From positions 1 to 64,000 of the forward strand of contig NZAC01000070.1 in the NCBI GenBank assembly GCA_002686085.1: 64,000 nucleotides of DNA, read 5' to 3'. Position 1 is the first letter of the stretch, and every line of letters starts with the position of its first letter. The stretch is from Roseibacillus sp. (GTDB lineage: Bacteria; Verrucomicrobiota; Verrucomicrobiia; Verrucomicrobiales; Akkermansiaceae). Shown in pieces: positions 18,205-26,384 of the stretch. Both the position numbers and the translations under genes were made by a program. Below the pieces are notes generated by a model, which was not told the origin of the DNA, searched no databases, and saw nothing but the letters and a program-made list of their open reading frames with translations.

Positions 18205-18879
18205 ATGCTGATTCTCCTCGATTCTTCTTTCACCCTGATCAAGCCCTCTCAACCCGTTGGTCTCGTGTATGCACAATACCTCGAGGCAAGCACGAACCTT
18301 AATGTCGACCCGGCCACGATGGAGGCAGCCTTCCGAAGCTCCTTTGCACGAGCACCATCCCCCACTTACTCGTTTGAAAATTCTGGACATGACACCGAGG
18401 TAAGTTGGTGGCGCTCTCTGGTCCTTCAAATCTTTTCAGAAACCCTTCAAAAGAGCTCCCTTTCTGCGCCTGCCCCCGAACTTGAAGCCTGTTTCGATTC
18501 CCTTTTTAACCATTACGCCCAACCAACCTCTTGGGCACTCTACCCTGAGACCGTTTCTTTCCTGAAAGCGGCCTCCGAGATCGGAACCCTTGCAGTTGTC
18601 TCAAACTTCGACGATCGGCTAGCACCAATTCTGAACGGTCTTGGAATTGGGTCTTCTTTCAAAGACGTGATAACGTCGGCTGACGCTCTGGCACGCAAGC
18701 CTGATCAGAAGATCTTCGACTTTGCCCTCAAGAGACTGAACTTCCGAGCCGAGGAAACCTGTTTCTGCGGTGATTCCTATGAGGCCGACTATCTCGGGGC
18801 CTCTTCTGCAGGCATCCGCTCTTTCCACCTCAAGCGTCCCGCCAACACCTTGATCGACTTCCTTGAATTCTGCCGTTGA
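18205..18879 (+). CDS. HAD-superfamily hydrolase with altered motif I
   Basis: HAD-like phosphohydrolase of the HDHD3/REG-2 type. ATG 18205 was preferred to the GTG one codon upstream. Motif I reads LLDSSFTL: the nucleophile Asp6 is present, but the second Asp of DxDGT is Ser8, and Phe replaces Gly. Motif II is VVSNFDD, motif III is the Lys in ARKPDQKIF, and motif IV is CGDSYEADYLGASSAG. HDHD3 relatives also lack the second aspartate, so activity may be weak or unusual rather than absent. Substrate unknown. It is followed by about 250 bp without a recognisable gene. Confidence 0.78.
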   Translation: MLILLDSSFTLIKPSQPVGLVYAQYLEASTNLNVDPATMEAAFRSSFARAPSPTYSFENSGHDTEVSWWRSLVLQIFSETLQKSSLSAPAPELEACFDSLFNHYAQPTSWALYPETVSFLKAASEIGTLAVVSNFDDRLAPILNGLGIGSSFKDVITSADALARKPDQKIFDFALKRLNFRAEETCFCGDSYEADYLGASSAGIRSFHLKRPANTLIDFLEFCR

Positions 18880-19135
18880 TCAGGAGCTTTAACGAAGAGG
18901 ATCCGCAATTTCTGGACGCAGTCGAGCAACCAGCCAAATTCAACAGTTGGGGTAAGGACGATGGCAGCGGCCCCCACCGCCGCCACCGTCTGAAAAGGCA
19001 ACCCGCAAACCCATTATGCGAAGCTACCCGATGAGAGAAAAACGCAAAAGCATCAGACTCCACACATAATTCCAGTGACAGGGGCGTCACACCCAACTGC
19101 TAACGTAGCCGTAGAGCAACAAACGCCGCTGCACC

Positions 19136-20101
19136 CTAATCCAGCTCAATACCCTCGACCCTGACAAGATGCTGCAAAGCGTCCTCCATCGTTCGCCTCA
19201 CGTTTGCAGTAGCCCTGTGCAGAAAAGAGTGTAGCGCCGCATCCTTCGGATTTCGATCCTCACATTCGCTGCTGTATTTTTCAAACGCTGCAAGACCCTG
19301 AAGGAGGCCCGCAAGGTGCTGCGGACACTCGCATTCTACTGACGTGGAAACACGGGCAAACTTCAACAGTTGATCTGTGGTGTAGATCCGCTCGGGTATA
19401 TCCTCAGGCACGACAGGAGGATTCTCTGAGGCTGGAAAAAGCGATCCGAGCTGCGCTAACACCTCCCGCCGGATCTGGCGACTTTCCAATGGCGCAGAAA
19501 GCAGCTTGAGCCCGGGGATAGCTTTAGCGAGAGCGGTTGCAGTTTTAGAGGAGCTGAAGCGGTACAAAAGAATCGTTCGCGCTGCTCTGGTGCGGTTCAC
19601 CACTTCTCTTACGGACGCCACAGTTTCGGGGTGAAGGGTTTCCGCCTCGATAAAAAGAAGGTCGGCTGTCGGAGGCGCCTCTTGCTGAATTAATGCGGTG
19701 ACAGTGTCAAACCGACCTACGATCATTGAACCGAGCACCTCCTCTTCTGAAAGAGCAGTGGCTGCTGTTTCACCTGCTATGAGCAGACGACCCCGGCGCG
19801 ATGGGCTTACCGAGTCAGTCGAAACCATCGCGCCAGCCTCGTCATCCTCCGCGAGCTGTTTCTGGAGCTGTGGAAGTTCGAGGTTGGCGATATTGCGGAT
19901 GGAATGCCCCCTCTCGGTAAGTGATCGCAGTAAACCTAACCGCGTCACATCCTCCCCGCTGTAGAGCCTGCGGTTTGTTTCAGTCCGTCCGGGCTTCACC
20001 GCCCCATAGCGCTTTTCCCAGATCCGTATTGTGGGCGCGGCGAGTCCAGTCCTCTTCACAACTGCTCCAATCCCGTAAACCCCCTGATTTGAGTTCTTCA
20101 T
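19136..20101 (-). CDS. MerR-family regulator with LitR-like architecture, no B12 motif
   Basis: Transcription regulator. The MerR winged helix is at residues 8-75 (YGIGAVVKRTGLAAPTIRIW, then RYGAVKPGRTETNRRLYS). A degenerate Rossmann-like middle (about 103-220) resembles the cobalamin domain of CarH/LitR, but the DxHxxG cobalamin motif is absent. The C-terminal region has CECPQH (257-262) and AAFEKYSSECEDRNPKDAALH, a conserved block in this subgroup; the Cys-x-Cys-x-x-His pattern could sense redox or metal, which is inference. It is divergent from DUF2071, SDR and fasciclin genes, its likely targets. Confidence 0.8.
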   Translation of the reverse strand: MKNSNQGVYGIGAVVKRTGLAAPTIRIWEKRYGAVKPGRTETNRRLYSGEDVTRLGLLRSLTERGHSIRNIANLELPQLQKQLAEDDEAGAMVSTDSVSPSRRGRLLIAGETAATALSEEEVLGSMIVGRFDTVTALIQQEAPPTADLLFIEAETLHPETVASVREVVNRTRAARTILLYRFSSSKTATALAKAIPGLKLLSAPLESRQIRREVLAQLGSLFPASENPPVVPEDIPERIYTTDQLLKFARVSTSVECECPQHLAGLLQGLAAFEKYSSECEDRNPKDAALHSFLHRATANVRRTMEDALQHLVRVEGIELD

Positions 20102-20543
20102 AGCGGCTTTATCTTACCTGGACCGCGACAAATGTATACAAAAAATGAACGAAAAGAGCTAATCGTGAGCTTGATCGGAATTTGTGTTGCCAGTGTGTTG
20201 CTTCTGATTAAATTTTGAGTAGATTAATTGGCATCAAACATCTACAAATGAACAACGCAATCTCCCTAAATTCACACAATCCTCTCACAGGACGCTCAAC
20301 TCTCGCTGACCTTGGACGAAAAACCTCTGAGCAGGCAGCGTATTTGAATCTCTTAAGCGCCGTCCTCCAGAGGCCCACTCCTTGGGACTGTAACTCCGAC
20401 TCGCTCGGAAACGGAACTGCGGATTCGCCGTCTCTTCCCTCCTAAGCCTCGGTCGCCTTCGAAGCGAGGCTCAGTCGCCTCCGAATACACCCTCCTGCCC
20501 CTCTGTGAACGCTGTCGCAAGCCCAGACACCTTCAAGCCACGA
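20102..20543. other. Divergent regulatory region between the MerR gene and DUF2071
   Basis: About 440 bp with no convincing gene. It holds the dyad TGTATACA near the MerR start, a possible plus-strand promoter TTGCCA-16 bp-TAAATT around 20189-20216, and a TTG-initiated 76-codon ORF (20215-20445) of ordinary composition that I cannot tie to any family and regard as unlikely to be coding. Confidence 0.4.
20133..20140. promoter_or_regulatory. Candidate MerR operator TGTATACA
   Basis: A perfect 8-bp palindrome flanked by A-rich sequence lies 32 bp upstream of the MerR start codon, where an autoregulatory operator would sit. The same octamer also occurs once inside acs (around 47983), so the sequence alone is weak evidence. 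Confidence 0.3.
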
Positions 20544-21302
20544 ATGGCCTCCCGAGTGGAGTTCCGAACACCGGCTGCAGGAGACCGTCTTGCTGCGAGA
20601 GAGCGTCCCGCAAAGAGTGCAGTAATGCACCAAGCGTGGAAAAATCTGCTATTCCTTCATTGGGAAGTGTCAGCAGAACAATTACAACCCCTCCTTCCAC
20701 CCGGTCTTCACGTCGATACCTTTGAGGGGACAGCTTGGCTTGGTATCGTTCCATTCTTCATGAGGGGGGTACGACCCGCATTCCTCCCAAGTGTTCCGGG
20801 TCTTTCTAATTTCCTCGAGCTGAATGTCAGGACCTACGTCTATGATGCAAGTGGCACGCCCGGAGTGTGGTTTTTCTCTTTGGATGCCAACAATGGAATC
20901 GCGTGCTCCCTTGGCCGCAGGCTTTTCAACCTAAATTATCGCAATGCTAAAATCCAAGCTTCCGAGGGAGACTGGATTAATTTTCGAGCTACCCGAAACG
21001 GCTCCTCGGCCGACGCTACATTTCGCTATCGGAGCACGGGTTCGGGCCACATCGCCCAGTCGGGGAGCCTAGATTTTTTCCTGACCGAGAGATACGCGTT
21101 ATACTCCAGCTCCAAACACGGGTCCCAACTGTGGAGAGGAAGGGTCCATCACAGCCCCTACCAATTACACAACGCGGAGATAGAAAGTTATTCTAGTAAC
21201 CCTATCGCTTGGAACCGTCAGAGCCCGGTGTCGGGACCTCCTCACCATACGTGTTTCTCCCCTGGTGTAGAGGTAGAAATCTTTTCCTTACAGAGGGTCT
21301 GA
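20544..21302 (+). CDS. DUF2071 (YqjF-like) protein
   Basis: Member of the DUF2071 family, whose fold resembles acetoacetate decarboxylase; no reaction is established. VMHQAWKNLLFLHWEV, the PLLPPGLHVDTFEGTAWLGIVPF motif (read in two parts), ELNVRTYV and the GVWFFSLDANN motif are all present. ATG 20544 was chosen, because family members keep some 25-30 residues before the conserved VMHQ motif; a GTG at 20505 and an ATG at 20625 are alternatives. It is the first gene rightward of the MerR regulator, 30 bp before the SDR gene, so probably co-transcribed with it. Confidence 0.85.
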   Translation: MASRVEFRTPAAGDRLAARERPAKSAVMHQAWKNLLFLHWEVSAEQLQPLLPPGLHVDTFEGTAWLGIVPFFMRGVRPAFLPSVPGLSNFLELNVRTYVYDASGTPGVWFFSLDANNGIACSLGRRLFNLNYRNAKIQASEGDWINFRATRNGSSADATFRYRSTGSGHIAQSGSLDFFLTERYALYSSSKHGSQLWRGRVHHSPYQLHNAEIESYSSNPIAWNRQSPVSGPPHHTCFSPGVEVEIFSLQRV

Positions 21303-21332
21303 CTGGTCGCCTCTTTTTACACATTCTTGCCG

Positions 21333-22034
21333 ATGACCAAACGTATACTAATCGCTGGAGGAACTTCCGGAATAGGATCTGAGACCCTCACGCTGCTGAA
21401 GCAAGACGGCCATGAGATCTATTGCGCCTGTCGCTCTCCCGAGAAGCTCCCTGAGGATCCCCACGTTCACGGGCTATCATTTAACGCCGCCGACCCGTCC
21501 CAGGCTCTCGCTCTTCCCGAAACGCTCGATGGGTTCGTTTACTTTCCGGGCACTATCACGCTAAAGCCATTTGGCAGATTAACCGCCGAGGACTTTCTCC
21601 ACGATTTGCAGGTAAATTTGCTTGGAGCAGTCGGCCTCCTCCAAAAGGCTCTTCCTTCCCTCATCAAGGGCGAAAATGCCGCCGCAGTTTTTTTCTCGAC
21701 CGTTGCCGTCCAGACCGGCCTGCCCTTCCACGCCAGCATCTCGGCAGCGAAAGGGGCCGTAGAGGGTCTCACGCGTTCTCTCGCTGCAGAGCTGGCGCCT
21801 CGGGTCCGAGTAAATTGTATCGCCCCCTCACTCACCGACACCACGCTCGCAGCGTCCTTGGTGAGCAGCGACGAGAAGAGGGCTAGCTCCGCCAAGAGGC
21901 ATCCCCTGAATAGAATCGGGGATCCAAAAGAGATTGCCGGGCTGGTGCAATTTCTTCTCGGGGACCAATCCCTCTTTATGACCGGAAACGTCATCAAGGC
22001 AGACGGAGGGCTCTCCTCTTTGAAACTGTTTTAG
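21333..22034 (+). CDS. Short-chain dehydrogenase-like protein lacking the catalytic Tyr
   Basis: Rossmann-fold SDR. The cofactor motif is GGTSGIG (9-15), and the C-terminal part has [13 protein letters not shown] and [20 protein letters not shown]. At the active site the YxxxK motif reads ISAAK (136-140): the lysine is kept, but isoleucine sits in the tyrosine place, so ordinary ketoreductase chemistry is doubtful. ATG 21333 was preferred to a TTG two codons upstream. It sits between DUF2071 and fasciclin genes, downstream of the MerR regulator; similar SDRs occur in light- or singlet-oxygen-responsive clusters of Proteobacteria (from memory). Confidence 0.85.
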   Translation: MTKRILIAGGTSGIGSETLTLLKQDGHEIYCACRSPEKLPEDPHVHGLSFNAADPSQALALPETLDGFVYFPGTITLKPFGRLTAEDFLHDLQVNLLGAVGLLQKALPSLIKGENAAAVFFSTVAVQTGLPFHASISAAKGAVEGLTRSLAAELAPRVRVNCIAPSLTDTTLAASLVSSDEKRASSAKRHPLNRIGDPKEIAGLVQFLLGDQSLFMTGNVIKADGGLSSLKLF

Positions 22035-22134
22035 ACACGCGCGTTGCGGAGGAGGTAGCTCCGCGCTTCGCGCGCAAAGATCACCTGAAATTAGCACAAA
22101 CAAACAACAGACAATCCCACAACAAACGAAATAT

Positions 22135-22893
22135 ATGAAACTACTAACAACATCACTAATTGGAATGCTCGCTTTTGCCCAGATCGCATCTGCGGAGAAA
22201 AGTGCAAAAAAGGACATCGTTGATACGGCCGTAGCAGCTGGCTCCTTTAATACCCTCGCAGCGGCCCTCAAGGCGGGCGGCCTCGTCGACGCTCTGAAGG
22301 GGGACGGTCCTTTCACTGTCTTTGCCCCAACCGACGAAGCTTTCGCAAAGTTGCCGAAAGGCACGGTGGAAACACTCCTGAAGCCCGAGAACAAAGACAA
22401 GCTCGTAGACATTCTTACCTACCACGTCATCAGCGGCAAGGTGGCGTCCAAGAAAGCCGTCAAGCTTGATACCGCCAAGGCGCTGAACAAAAAATCCATC
22501 AGCCTTGAGGTGAAGGATGGGTCTCTCTACCTGAACTCTTCAAAGGTCGTTAAGGCCGACATTAAGTGTTCAAACGGCATTATCCACGTGATTGATTCCG
22601 TCCTGATTCCTTCTGCTGGTGAAAAGACAGGCAAGAACGTGACCGAAGACCTTATGGCTGCTGCCATCGAAAAAGGTGTGAAGCTGTTCAATCACGGGCA
22701 ACACGGCGCCTGTGCTGATGTCTATGAGGTGGCTGCTCTCGCAGGACTGAAAATGGACAGCAAAGAGCTGAGCTCCGACACGAAGGCTGTTCTTATGACC
22801 GCTCTGAAGGCGAGCCAGAACAGTCAGTGCGACACCACCCGTGCTTGGACCATGCGCAGAGCTCTGGATCGCGTCATGGCATCCACGAAGTAA
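22135..22893 (+). CDS. Secreted fasciclin-domain protein with C-terminal extra domain
   Basis: Exported, probably periplasmic. The signal peptide is [20 protein letters not shown]. One FAS1 domain spans about residues 25-160, with its H1 motif [17 protein letters not shown] and H2 region YHVISGKV. The last 90 residues form a second unit with [19 protein letters not shown] and a Cys further on in [19 protein letters not shown], seen in other fasciclin proteins of this kind, function unknown. The leader before the ATG is A/C-rich and has no Shine-Dalgarno. It is followed by a strong terminator. The MerR neighbourhood suggests a stress response. Confidence 0.88.
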   Translation: MKLLTTSLIGMLAFAQIASAEKSAKKDIVDTAVAAGSFNTLAAALKAGGLVDALKGDGPFTVFAPTDEAFAKLPKGTVETLLKPENKDKLVDILTYHVISGKVASKKAVKLDTAKALNKKSISLEVKDGSLYLNSSKVVKADIKCSNGIIHVIDSVLIPSAGEKTGKNVTEDLMAAAIEKGVKLFNHGQHGACADVYEVAALAGLKMDSKELSSDTKAVLMTALKASQNSQCDTTRAWTMRRALDRVMASTK

Positions 22894-22911
22894 AACCAAG
22901 TAAAACCTTAT

Positions 22912-22959
22912 TGAGGGGGGCGGCGTTGCAACACCAGTGCAGCGCCTCCCCTCTTTTTT
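22912..22959 (+). terminator. Rho-independent terminator after the fasciclin gene
   Basis: A GC-rich stem (GAGGGGGGCGGCGTTGC against GCAGCGCCTCCCCTC) with a loop near ACACCAGT is followed by eight T. It closes the DUF2071-SDR-fasciclin group. From there to 23105 I see nothing coding. Confidence 0.75.
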
Positions 22960-23105
22960 TACGGGGAAGCGACGATCTTCACCCCCAACCAGAAGCCTGC
23001 TGGTCTTGTTACCAGAAGCCCAGCACGAGAGTGCGAAAGGGTTTCGTAGCCTCAAGTTAAGTGTCGATCGCGGTATAGAACACCCCCCGGACTAGGGAGA
23101 AGAAG

Positions 23106-23178
23106 TACGGAGACTGGGACTCGAACCCAGGACCAATTGGTTAAAAGCCAACTGCTCTACCAACTGAGCTATCTCCGC
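23106..23178 (-). tRNA. tRNA-Lys (anticodon TTT)
   Basis: The cloverleaf reads on the minus strand: acceptor GCGGAGA/TCTCCGT, D-arm AGCTCAGTTGGTAGAGC, anticodon loop CTTTTAA giving TTT, T-arm with GGTTCGAGTCC. The 1:72 pair is G-U instead of G-C, and CCA is not encoded. It stands alone between the fasciclin terminator and the DUF1015 gene. Confidence 0.95.
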
Positions 23179-23300
23179 TTTTTTTACCCGCTTGGGAGGC
23201 GCGGAAAATGGGGTTCTTCCGGGCCTGTGACAAGGGAATTTTTATCCGGAAGCAAGGAATCCAGCGTCGAGCGGTCCAACCTACCCTCCAGCATGGCCCC

Positions 23301-24542
23301 CTACCCGAGGAGAGCCATTACTAGACCACTACGAATCTTGGGCTGAAACCACGTAGACTTCGGGGGCATGATCCGGTTTTGACGGCAAACCTCAATAAAC
23401 TGATCAATCGTAACCGGAGCGAGGGTCACAGCCAAATCATGACGCCCCGCGTCGACCTCAGACTTCAGATAGCCCGCGTCCCGATTTCCTCCAACGAACG
23501 TCAGCTCTTTCGCACGAGGGTCCTCAATTCCCAGAATACCGGCAAATATATGGCGTTGAACGATATCAGAATCGATTGCCTGAGCCGCGTTCGAGGCGTC
23601 ATACGCTCCCGATCGTGGCGTGAGCTTTAGCCAGCCTCCATCTATATACACTCCGATGTCATGAACCCTCCCGGGTTGGTAGATCGAGGCCTCCAGCCTC
23701 TCTATGTCGAAGGCCTCGGACAACCCGTTTGTCAAAGTGTCCAAAGTAATCCCAGGAGCTGTGACAAGTCGGTTGTAGGGCGCCAGCCCCATGGTGTGCG
23801 CAGGAAAAAATACAGTGAGGAACCCTCCAGTCCCCCGCATCGCAGCCGCTGCGCTTCGATGGTTACCATCAGCAACATACGCATGCGGCTCAGCTGCGAG
23901 CACCTCACGGAGAGAATCTATTTCAACGGAATCTGTAACCATCCAGATCCGATGCGCGCTTCCATCCTCATTATCGAGAGCCTCAAAGTCACAGGGTCTC
24001 TGCTCGGTATAGCTTTTCAACCTGCCGAGAAACTTACCATCTCGGTCATCGACAGAAAGATTCACCGTTCCAATGATCGCGCTTGTAGCCTCAATTAGAT
24101 CTGCGCGCCCCTTGGCCTTCTCCTCTCGAATCCCCTCATTACGGATAATGACACCTTCGGGTGTCTGGTCCGTCCGTATATCATCCGTAGGAGCCATGCC
24201 TCCCAACCCAATCTGGCGAACCCCTGGACGCTCAGGATCCGCTATCTCGTAAAGGAAAAGAGCATTTTCTACTACCCTGGTCGAATCGCTTTCTACCATC
24301 TGCGCCATTTTCACTGCCCCGTCCTCTAGCGCCTCGGGAGATCCGTCCTTAAGGATTTCGTCAGCACTCACCGCATTACAGTGCGGCATGGTCACACGCA
24401 GAACACTCTCTGGCTGCACCTGTAAAAGCTCCCAGATCTCGCGATCGCTCTGAAACTCATCATAATTTGGACTGCAAAGTCGCTGGGCGGCACCTGAGTC
24501 AACAGGAACAAGGCAACGGCGGATCGGGTTAATATTAACCAT
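23301..24542 (-). CDS. DUF1015 family protein
   Basis: Conserved cytoplasmic protein of the DUF1015 family, found widely in anaerobes and in Verrucomicrobiota; reaction unknown. Recognised by AHAYVADGNHRSAAA near the middle and the C-terminal MPPKSTWFQPKIRSGLV, both family hallmarks. Another hallmark, an SPNYDEF segment, is near residue 27. Start at ATG 24542 (MVNINPIRR), since the upstream TTG adds only three residues. Length about 413 is usual. It lies 100 bp from the next gene, nitroreductase, on the same strand and may be in an operon with it. Confidence 0.88.
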   Translation of the reverse strand: MVNINPIRRCLVPVDSGAAQRLCSPNYDEFQSDREIWELLQVQPESVLRVTMPHCNAVSADEILKDGSPEALEDGAVKMAQMVESDSTRVVENALFLYEIADPERPGVRQIGLGGMAPTDDIRTDQTPEGVIIRNEGIREEKAKGRADLIEATSAIIGTVNLSVDDRDGKFLGRLKSYTEQRPCDFEALDNEDGSAHRIWMVTDSVEIDSLREVLAAEPHAYVADGNHRSAAAAMRGTGGFLTVFFPAHTMGLAPYNRLVTAPGITLDTLTNGLSEAFDIERLEASIYQPGRVHDIGVYIDGGWLKLTPRSGAYDASNAAQAIDSDIVQRHIFAGILGIEDPRAKELTFVGGNRDAGYLKSEVDAGRHDLAVTLAPVTIDQFIEVCRQNRIMPPKSTWFQPKIRSGLVMALLG

Positions 24543-24644
24543 GGTTCTCAAATTTCACGGAACCCTGCGAGGCAGCCCATGAGCCGTCAATTCTTTCTTC
24601 CTATCGATATTTTCACCAACCCAAGCCTCACCCGCTTCCAGCGG

Positions 24645-25205
24645 CTACGGCAGATAGAATCGTATTTCGTCCAACGCCTTCTTTTTCGTCCGAGGAACTT
24701 CCTCAGGGTAACCAACCTTGACGAAACCAATTACCCTTTCCTCATGCTCTGAGACACCTAGAGCGTCATACACTACCGGATCCCGCGTGATTGCCCCAGT
24801 AGTCCACTGTGCCCCGACGCCTCGAGACCAGAGAGAAAGAACAAGATTATGAAGAGCGCAAACAGTTGCGGCATAGTCCTCCTCCTCTCTGAAGGGATCA
24901 TCTGGCGACTTTCTCGAACTAACCGCTATCAGCTCTGGCGGTTCCAGAATCTTCCGTCTGGCCTTCTCAAAGAGGTTTGATGTCGCTTCCGGATTCTTGA
25001 GTCTCACAATCTGGTCCACACCAGGGATGAGCTGCAATCTGGTCGCCTCCCCCATAAGATAGAACTTCCATGGATGAGTATGCTTGTGACACGGCGCATG
25101 CCGAGCTGCCTCGAAGGCTTCCTCAAGAATATTCCTATCCACAGGATGATCCCTGAATGAGAAAATCGAGCGCCGGGAGATCAAGGTCTCCTGCGCGGAG
25201 TTCAT
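24645..25205 (-). CDS. Nitroreductase-family protein
   Basis: FMN-dependent NAD(P)H oxidoreductase fold, probably cytoplasmic. ISRRSIFSFRD near the N-terminus and AARHAPCHKHTHPWKFYL (the FMN-binding ARxAPxxxNxxPW-type motif) are seen, with the C-terminal helices around GVGAQWTTGAI. ATG 25205 was preferred to upstream starts because AAGGG lies six bases before it. 187 residues is normal. The substrate is unknown; dehydrogenases of the BluB type would need other residues, so I keep the general name. Confidence 0.88.
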   Translation of the reverse strand: MNSAQETLISRRSIFSFRDHPVDRNILEEAFEAARHAPCHKHTHPWKFYLMGEATRLQLIPGVDQIVRLKNPEATSNLFEKARRKILEPPELIAVSSRKSPDDPFREEEDYAATVCALHNLVLSLWSRGVGAQWTTGAITRDPVVYDALGVSEHEERVIGFVKVGYPEEVPRTKKKALDEIRFYLP

Positions 25206-25561
25206 TGGCTGCCCTTCAGTGAAGCTCATGCTCGGTAACACCACGGGACAAGGCCCTCTCTGTCCAGAGCTTTCCCCCGCCCGTCCCCCAGCTCCAATTA
25301 ACCCACATGCGGTAACATGACCCTGCCTTGAGCTACCAGAATACCGGTTAGAACGCCTGAATCGCCGTTATAACCGCTTTTCCCAGAGGCATAAATTTAG
25401 TGAGCGTTTGCGAGAATAAACTCCCCTTTGTCGACGTTTAAAGAGGAGACACACTTTTCAAAGTGAACGGCTGCCGGGTAGCTTTTATGGGTTTTTGCTG
25501 CCCGCGGCCGTTCACCTTTTTCTCGCGAGAGTCCATCTGTCCTGTAAGGCTCTCCCAACAG
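25206..25561. other. Divergent intergenic region with a long hairpin
   Basis: About 355 bp between the divergent nitroreductase and the secreted protein genes. At 25463-25515 the sequence GTGAACGGC ... GCCGTTCAC forms a perfect 9-bp outer stem, continued by an imperfect inner stem (GCCGGGTAGC against GCTGCCCGC) around a 14-nt T-rich loop. CTTTTTCTC follows directly, so it looks like a rho-independent terminator or attenuator about 45 bp before the downstream start codon. The rest shows nothing coding. Confidence 0.5.
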
Positions 25562-26362
25562 ATGAAGCAACTACTCATCCTATGCCTCCTATCTCTCCAT
25601 GCTCAAGCGCACGGACAGGAGACCTCCCCCATACAACTACCTCCAGCACCTACCGATCCGACTCAGCCCCTGTCTAGATCACAGGACGATCAAAAAAAGA
25701 GTAGCGGGACAAAGAAACCAGGCTTCGACCCCATCGATAAGATTGAGAAAAGCCTCGAGGCACGCCGGAAGCAGATTGCAGAGGCACGCAAGAAAGCGCG
25801 GGATCGGGCCCGAGCACAGCGGGAAGCCCAAAAACCTGAGGAACCCGCACTTATCCTTCCCTCAAACAGCTCCCCGAAGAAAGACCTGTCCGGCGATTGG
25901 ATTTCACAGGAAGAAAACCTCAAAGAGACTCTCGTCAGGCAATTTCAGAAAACAGTGGGTAAGGACGCAAGTTTCAAGCTCGGTAAGATTACCGGCAAAT
26001 ACACCGTCTCCGTGAGTCCGGACCTCACCAAGCTCACCGCCGCGTGGGAGAAATGGAAAATGGATAGCACGACAACCCGCGGAGAGCGCTCGGTAACTCT
26101 TTCTGTATCGGTAGATGGAACTCAGGAATACGAGATCCTCCAGATTGTCGACGGAAAGAACCCCAAAATGCGGAAGATCGAGATCAAACTTATAGAGGAT
26201 AAGACTACTTCACAGAGCTTCTTCGAAGGCACTAAAATGCGAACTAAGGTAGACCTCCCTACCCTGATCAGCGGGCACTGGGCTCTTCATGAGCAAACCT
26301 TTTACCTTCAGGGGTCCGGTCAGGAAACGGCATGGAAATTCATCCCTCATCCAGCGAAATGA
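25562..26362 (+). CDS. Secreted hypothetical protein, unrecognised
   Basis: I do not recognise the family. ATG 25562 gives a clear signal peptide (MKQLLILCLLSLHAQAHGQ). A low-complexity region of prolines and a highly basic helix (KKPGFDPIDKIEKSLEAR, then RKKARDRARAQREAQK) follows at about 45-105. The C-terminal 150 residues look like a compact beta-rich domain (WISQEENLKETLV, KITGKYTVSVSPDLTKLTA, ISGHWALHEQTFYL), reminiscent of lipocalin-like extracytoplasmic folds, without enough for a name. It converges with the ABC transporter gene 22 bp away. Confidence 0.7.
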   Translation: MKQLLILCLLSLHAQAHGQETSPIQLPPAPTDPTQPLSRSQDDQKKSSGTKKPGFDPIDKIEKSLEARRKQIAEARKKARDRARAQREAQKPEEPALILPSNSSPKKDLSGDWISQEENLKETLVRQFQKTVGKDASFKLGKITGKYTVSVSPDLTKLTAAWEKWKMDSTTTRGERSVTLSVSVDGTQEYEILQIVDGKNPKMRKIEIKLIEDKTTSQSFFEGTKMRTKVDLPTLISGHWALHEQTFYLQGSGQETAWKFIPHPAK

Positions 26363-26384
26363 TGCTGGGTTTTTCTGGTCCCTT

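Noticed and set aside
20215-20445. 76-codon TTG-started ORF in the MerR intergenic region
   Set aside because: Weak start, ordinary composition, no recognised family; kept only as part of the intergenic description.
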